From: Sarcocystis neurona
Lineage: Eukaryota; Apicomplexa; Conoidasida; Eucoccidiorida; Sarcocystidae
Length of the DNA stretch: 64,000 nt
NCBI GenBank assembly: GCA_000727475.1
Contig: KL647296.1
Span: 2,935,960 to 2,999,959 of the forward strand
Direction: 5' to 3'
Every line of letters begins with the position of its first letter. Within the stretch, counting starts at the first letter, position 1. Under the pieces are notes generated by a model. It saw only the letters and a list, made by a program, of their open reading frames with translations. It made no database searches and was not told the origin of the DNA. Below are positions 24,801 through 33,163 of the stretch, piece by piece. The translations under genes and the position numbers were made by a program.

Positions 24801-27800
24801 AGAGAAAAGACGCTGCGAGCGGCCGCAGTGCTCCGCAGGACTTGAAGCCGGTCCACCTCCTGCTGTCTCCGTCTCCATATATCGGTATATATACGCATGC
24901 CTGCGACGATTTTGAGAAAGTTTCTGCATGCGCGTCTGGTGTGTGGTTGTGCCCGTGTAGGTCCACCCACTGTCTGTGTCTGCATGCGGCTGCGGGAATG
25001 GTGTGTGGGGGGAAGAGGTGTGAATGCATGCACCACGTGTGTGTGTTTGCTTGGGGCTGCTGCGTCGGCGCGGCGGGATCGGATGTTTGCGAGGGCAGGC
25101 TGCAGCGGCAGATGGAAGAGAGCGCTGCGAAGGAGCAGCAGTGGCAGCAGCAGCGGCAGCAGCTGGTTCTCGAGCTGCAGCAGCAGCAGCAGGGCGCAGC
25201 GGCGGCGGAGTGCGCTGCAGCGGCGGCGAAGCAGCAGCTCCTGCAAGCGGAAAACGACGTCAAGGCGGCTCTCGCAGAGACGCAGCAGCTGAAGGAGCTG
25301 CTGTCCGCCCGAGAGGTACTGCTGCTGCTTCTGCTGCTGTGCACTGCATGGGCGCTTCCCAGTGACCTTGCAAGACGCCTCTATATTATCCTCCACACAC
25401 GTCCGTCTTCTTCGTCGTTCTCACGCATATATACCTGTGCGTGTCTGCCTCTATTATGATGTACCTGCCTCCTATCTTCCCCTTTCCCTCCGTGTCTCTC
25501 TGTGTCTCTCGACTCTCTCTATCTGCGTATGGAGGCACGAATGCTGCTGTGTATGCATGCACACATCTAGTGGCATTTTCGCTTCCACTCCTTCTCCCTT
25601 CACTTTTTCTTGGCCATCCTTTCCCCCTCCTTCTCTGTCTCTCTCTGGGGGTCTTTTTGCTGCCTGCCGTCTCCCTTCCTTTCTGTCTCTCTTGCTGTCT
25701 CTGCCTGCTTCTGAATAGGAACGCCTGCGCACACGCTCCGTGTTCATCGCTACCGTTTCTCTTCCTGAATTCCCCTCCCTTTCCTTGCTTTCCCTCTCTT
25801 TATCGACACACGTGTACACATATATATATATATATATATATATGTACACCTTGCCACACACGTATATATATATATATATATATGTACACCTTGCCACACA
25901 CGTATATATATATGTACGCCTTGCATGCGTGTATTGCTGTTCTTTCTGTCTGCCTCTCAATATCTCTCCCTGTCTCTCTGTTTTCGTCCCACCCTCCTCG
26001 CGTCTCCCCGTCTCCTTCGCTTCCCCTCCCCCCCTTCTTCTCTCCTTTCGTGTCTCGCTGTCGCTCTGCATACGTGGACGTATACGCACGCAAAGAGAGA
26101 CGGAGAGAAGCGCACGCGTGCATGCGCCTGCAGCGGCGCTTCTTGGCGAAGTTAGTATCGACAACCTCCTCTGGGGAATTTATTCAGCGGGTAGATGGCG
26201 TTTTTCGGTGGAACTCGTGCCTGCTTCTTGCGTGCGTTTCGACACCTGCGCGGACGTCAATTTAGCCTCAGACTGCCTTCAGTGTTATGAGGAGAGCGCA
26301 AATATTTCTTCTGCCTCCTGTTACTTCGCCGTTGCGTGAGGACGACGAGATCTACTGGCCCAGGTTGCATGCGCGGGGAAGATGAGCTGCGCGCGCTGCA
26401 CGCCGGCACCGCATACATATACACATGTGCTGTCGCCCCACTGCAGATGTCGGCCCCCCCAGCTGCATGCGCTGCCATCCTCGCACATGCAGCCGCTGTA
26501 GGCGCGGAGCTCCTGGTTGGTCGGCAGGTGCGCAGGCAGCAGCGGCCTTGCAGCTGGCCGTCTGCCGGGGTTCGCTCTGTGCAGTCGAGTTCTTCCCCAG
26601 TGCATGCGCGCAGCTGCTGCCGGCCAAGTGTGTGTGGGTGTGTGCGACAGCAGCAGCGAGCTACTCCCAGAGAAGATGAGCCGCCGCACGTGTCTGTGTA
26701 GCACCCCGCGTGAACAGGCGTTCTGACAGCACTGCAGTGCGGTGTCTGTACACCCCATACGTGAAGACGAAATTGACGCTGCATCGCCAAAGGCAGAGCA
26801 GCTCGTCTATGCACCAAGACGGACACCGTTTACTGTCTGTGAAGTCCTCTTGACTTGCCCGCTGCGGCGCATGCGGCGCATGCGTGGGCAGTGCTTGTCA
26901 ATCAATTCGGACGACAGCGGCTGCACACACTTGCTGAAGCTGCTTGCATGCCGCCGCTGCTTGTGGAGAGGGTCTCGACGTATCGAAGCCGCTGCCTTGA
27001 CTTGCTCTGCGCGTGCATTGGCCACTTCCGGCAACAGCTGCTGCCGAGTCCCTGCTCGTCTCTGCTGCAGCAGCTGCGTACACACCAAGTTGCAACGACC
27101 CACAGACGCAGCTTGACGGAGCTGCTGTGCTGTCTGCGTCCAGAGATGGAGCAACGGAGTTACAGCCGCGCCACGTAAAGCGCTGTAGGCAAAACGGCGT
27201 GCCTGTGCCCCTCTGCATGCGTGGCAGCTGCACGTCTGTGCAACAAAAGTCTTGCGTCGAACGACTTGCGCAGCACTGCAGGAGAGTCTGCTCTGCAATC
27301 GCACAGGGACGCTGTTGCTGCCTCTTTTTCTTTCTTGCTACTGCCGCCACGTCAAAACACTTTTTCTTGTACTTCTGTAGTCTTCTATAAGCTGCTGCTG
27401 CTGCTACGCCGTCGCCTGCTCTGGGTAAGAAGGGCTGCAGGGCCTTGCAAAGCAGCAGCTTCAGGCCATCGCGACGCTGCAAGAGAAGAGCTGCAACGCC
27501 TGTCTTGCTGCCGCTGCTGCAGCGTTTGCAAGGAAGCGGCTGACAGATTCGTACTGCTGCCGGCGCACCACACCCATGGCTGCTGGGAGATCCTAGTATA
27601 CGCAGTCTCTGGTGCTGCTCCTGCAGCATCCGGTGCGCGGTAGAAATGAAAGGGATGGCTGCTGCTGCTGCTCTTGCGGCAGCTTGTGTCCTTAGTCGCC
27701 GCGTCGCGACGAGGCTATTGATGCACGCGTCTGCTGCTGCACTTAAGCCGCGCTCCGTCGACTGCTGCTGCTGCTTTTTTGCCGGTGTTTCCGCGCTTCA

Positions 27801-29273
27801 GGAGCACTACAGAAGACAGCAGAAGGAGCAAGAGGAAGCCCTACTGCTGCAGCGTGTACGGGAGCAGCAACTCCGCGCAGTCATCAGCAGCAGCGAAGCA
27901 GCAGCCGCCGATGCTCGCATGCGTGCGGAAACCCTGCAGCAGCAGCTGCAACACAGCGAAGAATCGCTGCAGCAGCGGGAGCTTCTCATTCAGACGCTGC
28001 AACAGGAGAGGCAGCAGCTGCAGCAAGACGTTGCGGTGAGAAGCAAGACAGAGACCTTTTTCGGCGCACGAAAAAAAGAGGAAGAAACCGCTGCTGCGGC
28101 TATTGCTGCTGCTGCTGGAGAAGAAACACATGTACATGGCTCGTGCCCGGGCATGTAGGGATGCAAACACACGGCAAAGATGACAGCGCAAGAGAAAAGT
28201 TCTTAAAGACTTGTGCATATTCCACGCTCTCTCCCCGTGCAGTTTTCTTTTCTACGTGGAAGAGGCAGTGGCACAGGACAGTATTTGGTGGAGTACGGAC
28301 ACAGCAAAAACAACGGCAGCAGCTACCGGGGCTTCAGACAGCTACGACAAGTGCTGTCGCTTCTGCTGCTGTTGCTGCTGCAGTTTCTCAGTTCCTGCCA
28401 AGTTGCGTCTCTCCGTTGTGTCTTATGTAAATCGAAAACACGCGCTTTTTGTCGTCATTCTCCTGTAGAAATACTTTTTCCCTTTACTTCTCTTTCTTCT
28501 GATCCGTCTCCCTCTCCCTCTGCAGGCAAACGCAAAATTCTTTCGCATTCTTTTCTGCAACTCCTTTTGCTTCTAATGATTTGCCTCGGTGGCTTCCCGT
28601 CTGCCCTCCGAGCTGCTGCTGTTGCTCCTGCACACGCTGCTTCTGACACTGCTGCTGCTACTACCCTTCCTACTGATCCTACGGATCAGCAGCAGTGATC
28701 CGCTGCTCTAGTGCTGCTGCTGCTGCTCTTCCTTCTGCCGACTACTCTGGTGATTCTGCTGCTGCTCTCCCTTCTGCAACTGTCCTGGTGCTGGTGTCGC
28801 AGCGACTGCTGCCCATGCGGCGGCTGCTGGGGCCAGGGGCCCGCTGCTGCTGCTGCTGTTGCTCCAGCTGTGAGGACGCTGGTGTTGCTGCTGCCGCTTT
28901 TGCTGGTGCGCTGCAGCGTTGTCGAGAGGAAAGGCAGAAGATTGAACGAGAGAGAGCGCTCCTGCAGCGCGAAGTTGCGGAGGAACGAGAGCGCAGCAGA
29001 CACATGCAAGAAACGTTTTCAAATAAATGCCGGGAGGCGTTCGAATCGTTACGTTTCTCTTTTGAAGCAAGCAGCAGCGTTAGCACCTGCTGTACCGCCA
29101 GCAGCAGCAGCACCGATGACGCCGCGGGTACCCTTCCCCATCCGAACAGCAACAGTAACAGTAGCATCAACAGCGAAAACAGTAGCAGCAGCAGCAAGAA
29201 CAGCAACAGCAACAACAACAAAAGCAGCAACAGCAGCAGCAGCAGTAGCGGTAGTATAAGCTGCAGCACCTAG
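15306..29273 (+). CDS. Gln-rich coiled-coil protein (nine exons)
   Basis: Nine exons (15320-15450, 16118-16305, 17765-17894, 19487-19542, 21133-21312, 22815-23158, 25099-25315, 27802-28035, 28917-29273) join with matching phases at every junction. They give about 612 codons of nearly uninterrupted heptad-like, Gln/Glu/Leu-rich coiled coil, ending in a Ser/Asn-rich tail and a TAG. Introns are 0.7-2.5 kb, full of CTG, TA and TATC repeats. A long parallel coiled coil suggests a structural protein of centrosome, basal body, spindle or cytoskeleton. Two parents are plausible: LRRC45 has exactly an LRR domain followed by such a coil, and MAD1 has such a coil before its RWD domain, both of which flank this chain. 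The start is uncertain: an ATG at 15306 is in frame, but an upstream exon joining in phase 2 is equally possible. Confidence 0.75.
15320..15450 (+). CDS. Coiled-coil exon a
   Basis: Encodes SLKRSFASTQSLATSREVAV and onward to a GTGGAG donor, phase 1. Splicing to the next exon gives ...KDSARG-NSASYSTVETLE. An ATG lies in frame 14 bases upstream. Confidence 0.5.
16118..16305 (+). CDS. Coiled-coil exon b
   Basis: Acceptor cctgcag, donor GTATAG. Contains STVETLEKVVTRNRVKRQLH and QQLQRYVLQLETEIGARQQ. Phase 1 in, phase 0 out. Confidence 0.75.
16306..17764. repeat. Intron with TA and CATA microsatellites
   Basis: TA-rich blocks at 16440-16600, 16940-17010 and 17280-17700, with unique sequence around 16750-16920 that shows no frame joining in phase with the flanking exons. 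Confidence 0.75.
17765..17894 (+). CDS. Coiled-coil exon c
   Basis: Acceptor ttgcag, donor GTAATC. Reads EFTKILNEMHAEAAQTSAAL, then RDENRELREILQKLKLETLA. Phase 0 in, phase 1 out. No repeat bias, so coding is well supported. Confidence 0.85.
17895..19486. repeat. Intron with CTG triplets and a (TATC)n microsatellite
   Basis: CTG-rich to about 18235, CAG-rich to 18460, then roughly 500 bp of (TATC)n/(TCTA)n up to 18990 and TA blocks. A Gln-rich frame near 18316-18450 lacks a usable donor, and skipping it gives a better join of the flanking exons. Confidence 0.75.
19487..19542 (+). CDS. Coiled-coil exon d (small)
   Basis: Acceptor acatag, donor GTGCCT. Encodes ERKAAAEVPRLKNEALHIQ and splices in phase on both sides (LETLA-E-RKAAAE and ALHIQ-RAMAGK). 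Confidence 0.7.
19543..21132. repeat. Intron with CAG block, TA repeats and CTG tract at acceptor
   Basis: CAG-rich (19555-20010), a unique stretch, TA repeats, a tandem 11-base duplication near 20680-20705, and a regular CTGCTGCTGCTGTCGCTA array at 20946-21040 just before the acceptor. Confidence 0.7.
21133..21312 (+). CDS. Coiled-coil exon e
   Basis: Exactly 60 codons, phase 0 on both sides, from ttgcag to GTGACT. Contains GKERETLELRSKLQQQAAEK and VLQLQEKLDEANATQK. Confidence 0.9.
21313..22814. repeat. Intron with TA microsatellites and an 88 bp direct duplication
   Basis: Mostly TA and CATA runs. A segment starting AAGCTCGACAAGACTACTCA occurs at 22062 and again at 22260 with its TA-rich continuation. 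Confidence 0.8.
22815..23158 (+). CDS. Coiled-coil exon f (poly-Gln rich)
   Basis: Acceptor catgcag, donor GTAATC, phase 0 in and phase 2 out. A Gln-rich coil from QLEGLLQQKQQ to EERRILVEDAAEWKN. A TAA just past the donor would end the protein if the intron were retained. Confidence 0.9.
23159..25098. repeat. Intron with CTG block and TA microsatellites
   Basis: CTG-rich for 130 bases after the donor, then TA/TATG runs (23850-24120, 24350-24430) and a purine-rich stretch. A short helical frame near 24780-24845 (YEFMYEEREKTLRAAAVL) could be a mini-exon but is not needed for phase. Confidence 0.65.
25099..25315 (+). CDS. Coiled-coil exon g
   Basis: It completes the Lys codon of the previous exon, then LQRQMEESAAKEQQWQQQR and ALAETQQLKELLSARE. 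Donor GTACTG, phase 0. Confidence 0.9.
26130..27640 (+). other. GC-rich non-repetitive island in a coiled-coil intron; possible nested or decayed gene
   Basis: This 1.5 kb stands out by its balanced, non-repetitive composition. Several plus-strand frames read like alpha-helical protein fragments: FLAKLVSTTSSGEFIQRVDG, AACAAILAHAAAVGAELLVG, HAAHAWAVLVNQFGRQRLHT followed by LLVERVSTYRSRCLDLLCAC, and GLAKQQLQAIATLQEKSCNA. They resemble HEAT/TOG-type repeats but sit in different frames without a clear splice chain. A 243-codon open frame also runs on the minus strand. Possibilities are exons of a nested gene, a pseudogene, or chance. Confidence 0.3.
27802..28035 (+). CDS. Coiled-coil exon h
   Basis: 78 codons, phase 0 on both sides, from cttcag to GTGAGA. 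Contains EHYRRQQKEQEEALLLQRVR and ELLIQTLQQERQQLQQDVA. Confidence 0.9.
28243..28350 (+). CDS. Optional phase-0 cassette exon candidate
   Basis: Between exons h and i, a gtgcag acceptor and a GTGCTG donor bound 36 codons (starting FSFLRGRGSGTGQYLVEYGH) in phase 0 on both sides. It could be included or skipped without changing frame. It is not coil-like, so it may simply be intron. Confidence 0.3.
28917..29273 (+). CDS. Coiled-coil exon i with Ser/Asn tail and stop
   Basis: It starts RCREERQKIERERALLQREV, continues SRHMQETFSNKCREAFESL, then becomes Ser/Asn-rich repeats ending at TAG. A GTTAGC within it, after FSFEASSS, would be an in-phase donor towards the exon at 31621, in which case the Ser/Asn tail is intronic. 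Confidence 0.7.
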   Translation, partial: RCREERQKIERERALLQREVAEERERSRHMQETFSNKCREAFESLRFSFEASSSVSTCCTASSSSTDDAAGTLPHPNSNSNSSINSENSSSSSKNSNSNNNKSSNSSSSSSGSISCST

Positions 29274-29284
29274 AATCTTTCGAG

Positions 29285-29640
29285 TTGCCCAGATGGCAGC
29301 AGCAAGAAAAGCAGCAGCATCAGTGGTGCGAGCAGCCCCGGCGCAACAGGCGTCAGCAAATGTTCCGCAGCAGCAGCACTAGCAGCAGCATTCGCACTAG
29401 CGACAGCAGCAGCAGCAACGCCAGCGGCAGCAGCAACAGCATCAACACTAGCGGCAGCAGCGGCAGGAGCAATAACAGCAGCAGCCGTAGCAGTAGCGAC
29501 AGCAACAGCAGCAGCAGTGGCAGTAGCGGCATTAGCAGCAACAAGAGGAACTCCAGCGGCGGCAGCAGCGCTAGCGGGGACAGCAGCAACAAAAAGGCGG
29601 AAGGGATTTTGCGATGGAACGAATAGAGACGCAGCAGCAG
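29285..29640. repeat. CAG/AGC triplet block downstream of the coiled-coil stop
   Basis: Interrupted AGC/GCA triplets open in several frames (Ser/Asn on plus, Ala/Leu on minus). Best read as 3' UTR or intron. Confidence 0.7.
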
Positions 29641-30480
29641 CAGCGTAGACAGAGGTGGAGTGCATATGACGACAACAATGATGATTGCTACCCAGGAAAA
29701 GAAGAAATGTAGACTTGCATACATGTTTGTAATCAGTAAAACAAATAACTTGCCTACATTCTGGGAAGGAAAAGCGAGTTCGCTTACAACTTCTCTGTCG
29801 AGCATTCCGCGCGTACAGCTTCGATTAGTTGCTGCCTGCATATATATACATATATATATTTATATATGTATGTTGGGAAATCCATCTGTGTCTACCAGTA
29901 TTTACACAGGCATTTACATATATCTCCACATACATTTATCAATGTAAATTCATCTGTGTCTATCAATAAATGCACAGGCATACACGACTACATAGGTAGA
30001 CGTGTGTGTCTATATTCTCTCTATATGGTGTATACCAGTGCACGAGTGCATTGCGGGGCTTCTGTTCATGAAAACGCATGTACCACGTAGTAGCTCTATA
30101 GTGGATAAACGCATACGTGTGTGTGTATTACATATACCTATGTATAGATGTGTCTATTAAAAAAAATACATATATAGATATCCTTTATGTGTATAAACGT
30201 ATATATGTATAGGAAGAGACGTGTGCCCAGATACATATATAGATGTAGATATATATATATATATATGTATGTATATATGATTTCACTGCGTGACTGCATA
30301 CAAAGACAGACTGTAGAGGCAAGACGGTCTGTGTATAGGCTTCGCAGTAAACACCCGGCAAGCAGACCTACTCCCCGCACGCGGTGTATCTCTGTTTCAC
30401 TGTCTTTTCGTAACGAGGTGGAAATTTCTCTGTGTTTGCTTTTATAGGGTACACGTGTCTGTTTTCCGTCCACCAGCAGC
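29641..30480. repeat. TA/CATA-rich spacer
   Basis: Short TA microsatellites in unique AT-rich sequence; no supported frame. Confidence 0.6.
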
Positions 30481-31620
30481 TGAGGGGACTGCTGTATAGG
30501 GACCTCTGCACTTGCGTGTACTTAATGATCTAGATACTCGGCTGCCGACTTTCCTCCCACAGCTGTTTGCTTCTTCGAACACATATGACGTAGCGCCGTC
30601 CATGCGACTGCCAGCTGCACGCGGGCGCCGTGAGGGAAGTACGTGGGAGCAGTGCTCTTGCCTCTTCGTGATGTTGCGCCGTAGTCTGTGCGCAGAGAGA
30701 TGGGCAGGGCGCAGGAGCAGCTGCATCGCGCACTGTATACTGCTGTTGCTTAGGAGCTGTGTTGTGGGCAGCAGCGGCGCGTTACTTGCTGCTGCTGCTG
30801 CTTCTTTGGCGCTAGTCCTCGCTCAGCAGGGGCCGGTCGCTGCCCCAGGTCCGGCTGGCTAATCGAAGGAAGTGCCACTGATACCCTGCAGCGGCCGCAG
30901 CAGCAGCAGCAGTGACAAGGATCATAGCAACGTCCTCCAGTAGCAGCAGAAAGCGCAGCACCAGTAGACGCACAGCCGCGGCGTCCGCTACAGCAGTTCT
31001 TTCTCCTTATTTCTTTCCCAGATAAAACTAGGCAACGACTCTCTTCTCCGTCTCTCCCTGATACTTTGCCTGGGGTCTATCGGGGCCCCTGGGTGTCACC
31101 TCACCCCTCTTCTTTCAACCAACGTAATCCACCGTCATTATTTCTCTTCCGTAAGAAAGCAGGTCCGCTGCCTCAGCAGTCCAACTGCAACAGCGGCCGC
31201 AGCAGGCGCGCGTCGTCGAAAACGCCGTCGTCACACTCTTCACGGCAATGCAGGGCACGCCCCGCAGTAGAAGCAGCAGCAGCAGCAACACCAAGAGACA
31301 CACTGTAGCACGCGCTTCACAGACGACGAAGAAGAAAAGCAGAAGTGGCAGGAACCAACATTGGCGGCTCCTGGGCTGCAGCGGCAGCACTCCTTCGACA
31401 CAACAACCAACAGCAAAAGTCACCGTCTCACGGCGCACCGTGACGCCGCCGGCACGTAGCCCTGCAGCAGCAGCTGCTCAGCAGGGACAACACCTGAGGC
31501 AGCAGTAGTTACCAGGCTGGCAGCAGCACGACGCAGTGTGTGATCATAAGGTGCGAATAGGGCAGCACAGCAGCAGCAGGATCGTCGCGGGCGACAAGAG
31601 CAGCGTAGTGTATCAGTCAG
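30481..31620 (+). other. CAG-interspersed region with competing plus-strand frames
   Basis: Fragments with Gln/Arg or Ala bias occur in all three plus frames (for example AVQLQQRPQQARVVENAVVT and, elsewhere, ALHRRRRRKAEVAGTNIGGS) with in-frame stops between them. Some could be exons of the gene whose later exons begin at 31621, but no splice chain is convincing. Confidence 0.3.
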
Positions 31621-31867
31621 AATAGCAGGAAGAGTGTTTGCCGTTGTTGGCACGAGGAGGACAAACTCCTGCAGCAGCAGCAGCACCGGGTCTGGCAGCA
31701 ATCATGGACACAGCAACATCAGCGCTGTCGACTGCAGCCTCTACTATTGCAGATGGCGGCAGAGGAGAGGCAGAGATTATACACCTTTGACCGCGCTGCA
31801 GCAGCAGTCTCCTCGACACAGCACGAAAACAAAGTCGACTGCGGCAGCAGCAGCACCTTTGCAGGAC
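31621..31867 (+). CDS. MAD1-like exon 1
   Basis: Acceptor atcagtcag, donor GTGTAC, phase 0 in and phase 1 out. Gln-rich helix followed by QMAAEERQRLYTFDRAAAAV and a less ordered end. Confidence 0.4.
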
Positions 31868-33163
31868 GTGTACCCACTCCCCACCAACGTCCACTTCCGT
31901 GCCCAAACTACCCCCCTCTTTTCATGCGTTCGTCGTACCTGCGTGCAGTCCTTGGTGTACGTGTGTGTGTATCTATACACGTGTGTATCTCCGTTTTTAT
32001 CTTTTAGAAGTTGCTGAGATCCTGCAGTCCCTTTACGGGTACCGGCTGATTTCACCAACCCAGGGTGAAGTGCGCACTGAAAAAAATCTCCTCACGTGTC
32101 CCCCACGCACTTGCCGGAAAAAAATCTGCGGGGAACGTTGACAAGCAGATGACACGCATTTTGCGACGGCCACTGGTATACTAGGTGTCTGCTTGGCACG
32201 TAACGCTGGCGTTCCACAACAGAAATTCCTGTCCTTCTGCTCAGGGAGGGCCGCTGTAGTAGCGGTAGTTCCCCACCTGCTCTGCAACACCCTGTGACTA
32301 CTTTCTTTTTCATTCGTGCTAAATTATGCGAACACGCATATGTGTACATATGTGTGTTTGGTCAGTGTGTAGGCTCATGCACGTTTATTTTGCTTTGCAA
32401 GCCTGGGAGTGGCAGCTGCCTTTTGCGATTAGTTTCGAGCGAAGAGGCAAACAGCGTGGTGCACTTTCCTGTACGTGGAAATGTTGCAGTGCGTTTACCG
32501 AAATGAAAGTCAGGAACAAGAGGTGCACTTGTGCTTGTATGTGTAGCCGTGTACGTAGGGGAAAAAAAAGTCTGCAGGGCTCTTTCCGTCTACTGTTTCT
32601 GCCTCTGAATACTTACGGACGCTTCCGTGAGGAGAACGGGCGGCATAGTTGCGTGCACAGAACATAGTTCTAGACTTTTTTCCCTTTGTCTCTGTATCAG
32701 CTTCCCTATTATCTTGTAGTTCCAAATCTTTTTGTCTTTCTCTGTCTCCGCCTCACTCGGTTCACTGGTTACCTGCCTACGCGTACGGATGTTGAAGTGG
32801 CGCAACGAATGTAGTTAAGAAGTACATACGGCTCTGGGTGCGAAAGAGAGATGCACTTTGTTTCCTCTCCAAATAAAAAGCTTCTACACACATTTTTCTG
32901 TCTGCAGAGGAGCCCCCACAACTGCGTCGTGCTTACACTTGTGTTTTACGTTGGACACGGCAGCGTTTTGTGTGTCTGCAACCCCTTCGTAGTAGACACA
33001 CATCCTTCAATGCTTCAGGTGAACGCAGAAGTTGTCTGGTTTTCTTCTGTCAAGAGAACTCGAAAATACACTAGAAATGCATTCGATCACACTCTGCAGG
33101 CTTTTACACGGCAGGACCTTCATTTTTAGGGCACACAGTTCACGCGCATCTAACGTTGAAGGT
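31621..33163 (+). CDS. MAD1-like C-terminal segment (three exons, incomplete)
   Basis: Three exons (31621-31867, 32008-32064, 33057-33163) join in phase (0, 1, 1, then out in phase 0 at a consensus GTAAGT). The first is a Gln-rich helix (EEDKLLQQQQHRVWQQSW). The second and third give VAEILQSLYGYRLISPTQ, then LENTLEMHSITLCRLLHG and RTFIFRAHSSRASNVEG. This resembles the MAD1 C-terminal domain: a helix ending in a GY motif, a strand, a TSLY-like position and a (C/T)(L/F)IF(K/R)A strand of the RWD fold. MAD1 recruits MAD2 at unattached kinetochores and at nuclear pores. The final RWD helix with a SIPAFL-type motif was not found downstream. The match is by pattern memory and short. Confidence 0.45.
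32008..32064 (+). CDS. MAD1-like exon 2 (57 nt)
   Basis: A strong pyrimidine-tract acceptor (tttttatcttttag) and GTGAAG donor, phase 1 on both sides. Encodes VAEILQSLYGYRLISPTQ, the helix-to-GY transition expected at the start of the MAD1 RWD domain. Confidence 0.5.
33057..33163 (+). CDS. MAD1-like exon 3
   Basis: Acceptor ttcttctgtcaagag, donor GTAAGT. Encodes LENTLEMHSITLCRLLHG and TFIFRAHSSRASNVEG, with no triplet-repeat bias. Confidence 0.5.

Noticed and set aside
29353..29841. Minus frame with Leu-rich segment
   Set aside because: Complement of AGC repeats after the coiled-coil stop; no splice or motif support.
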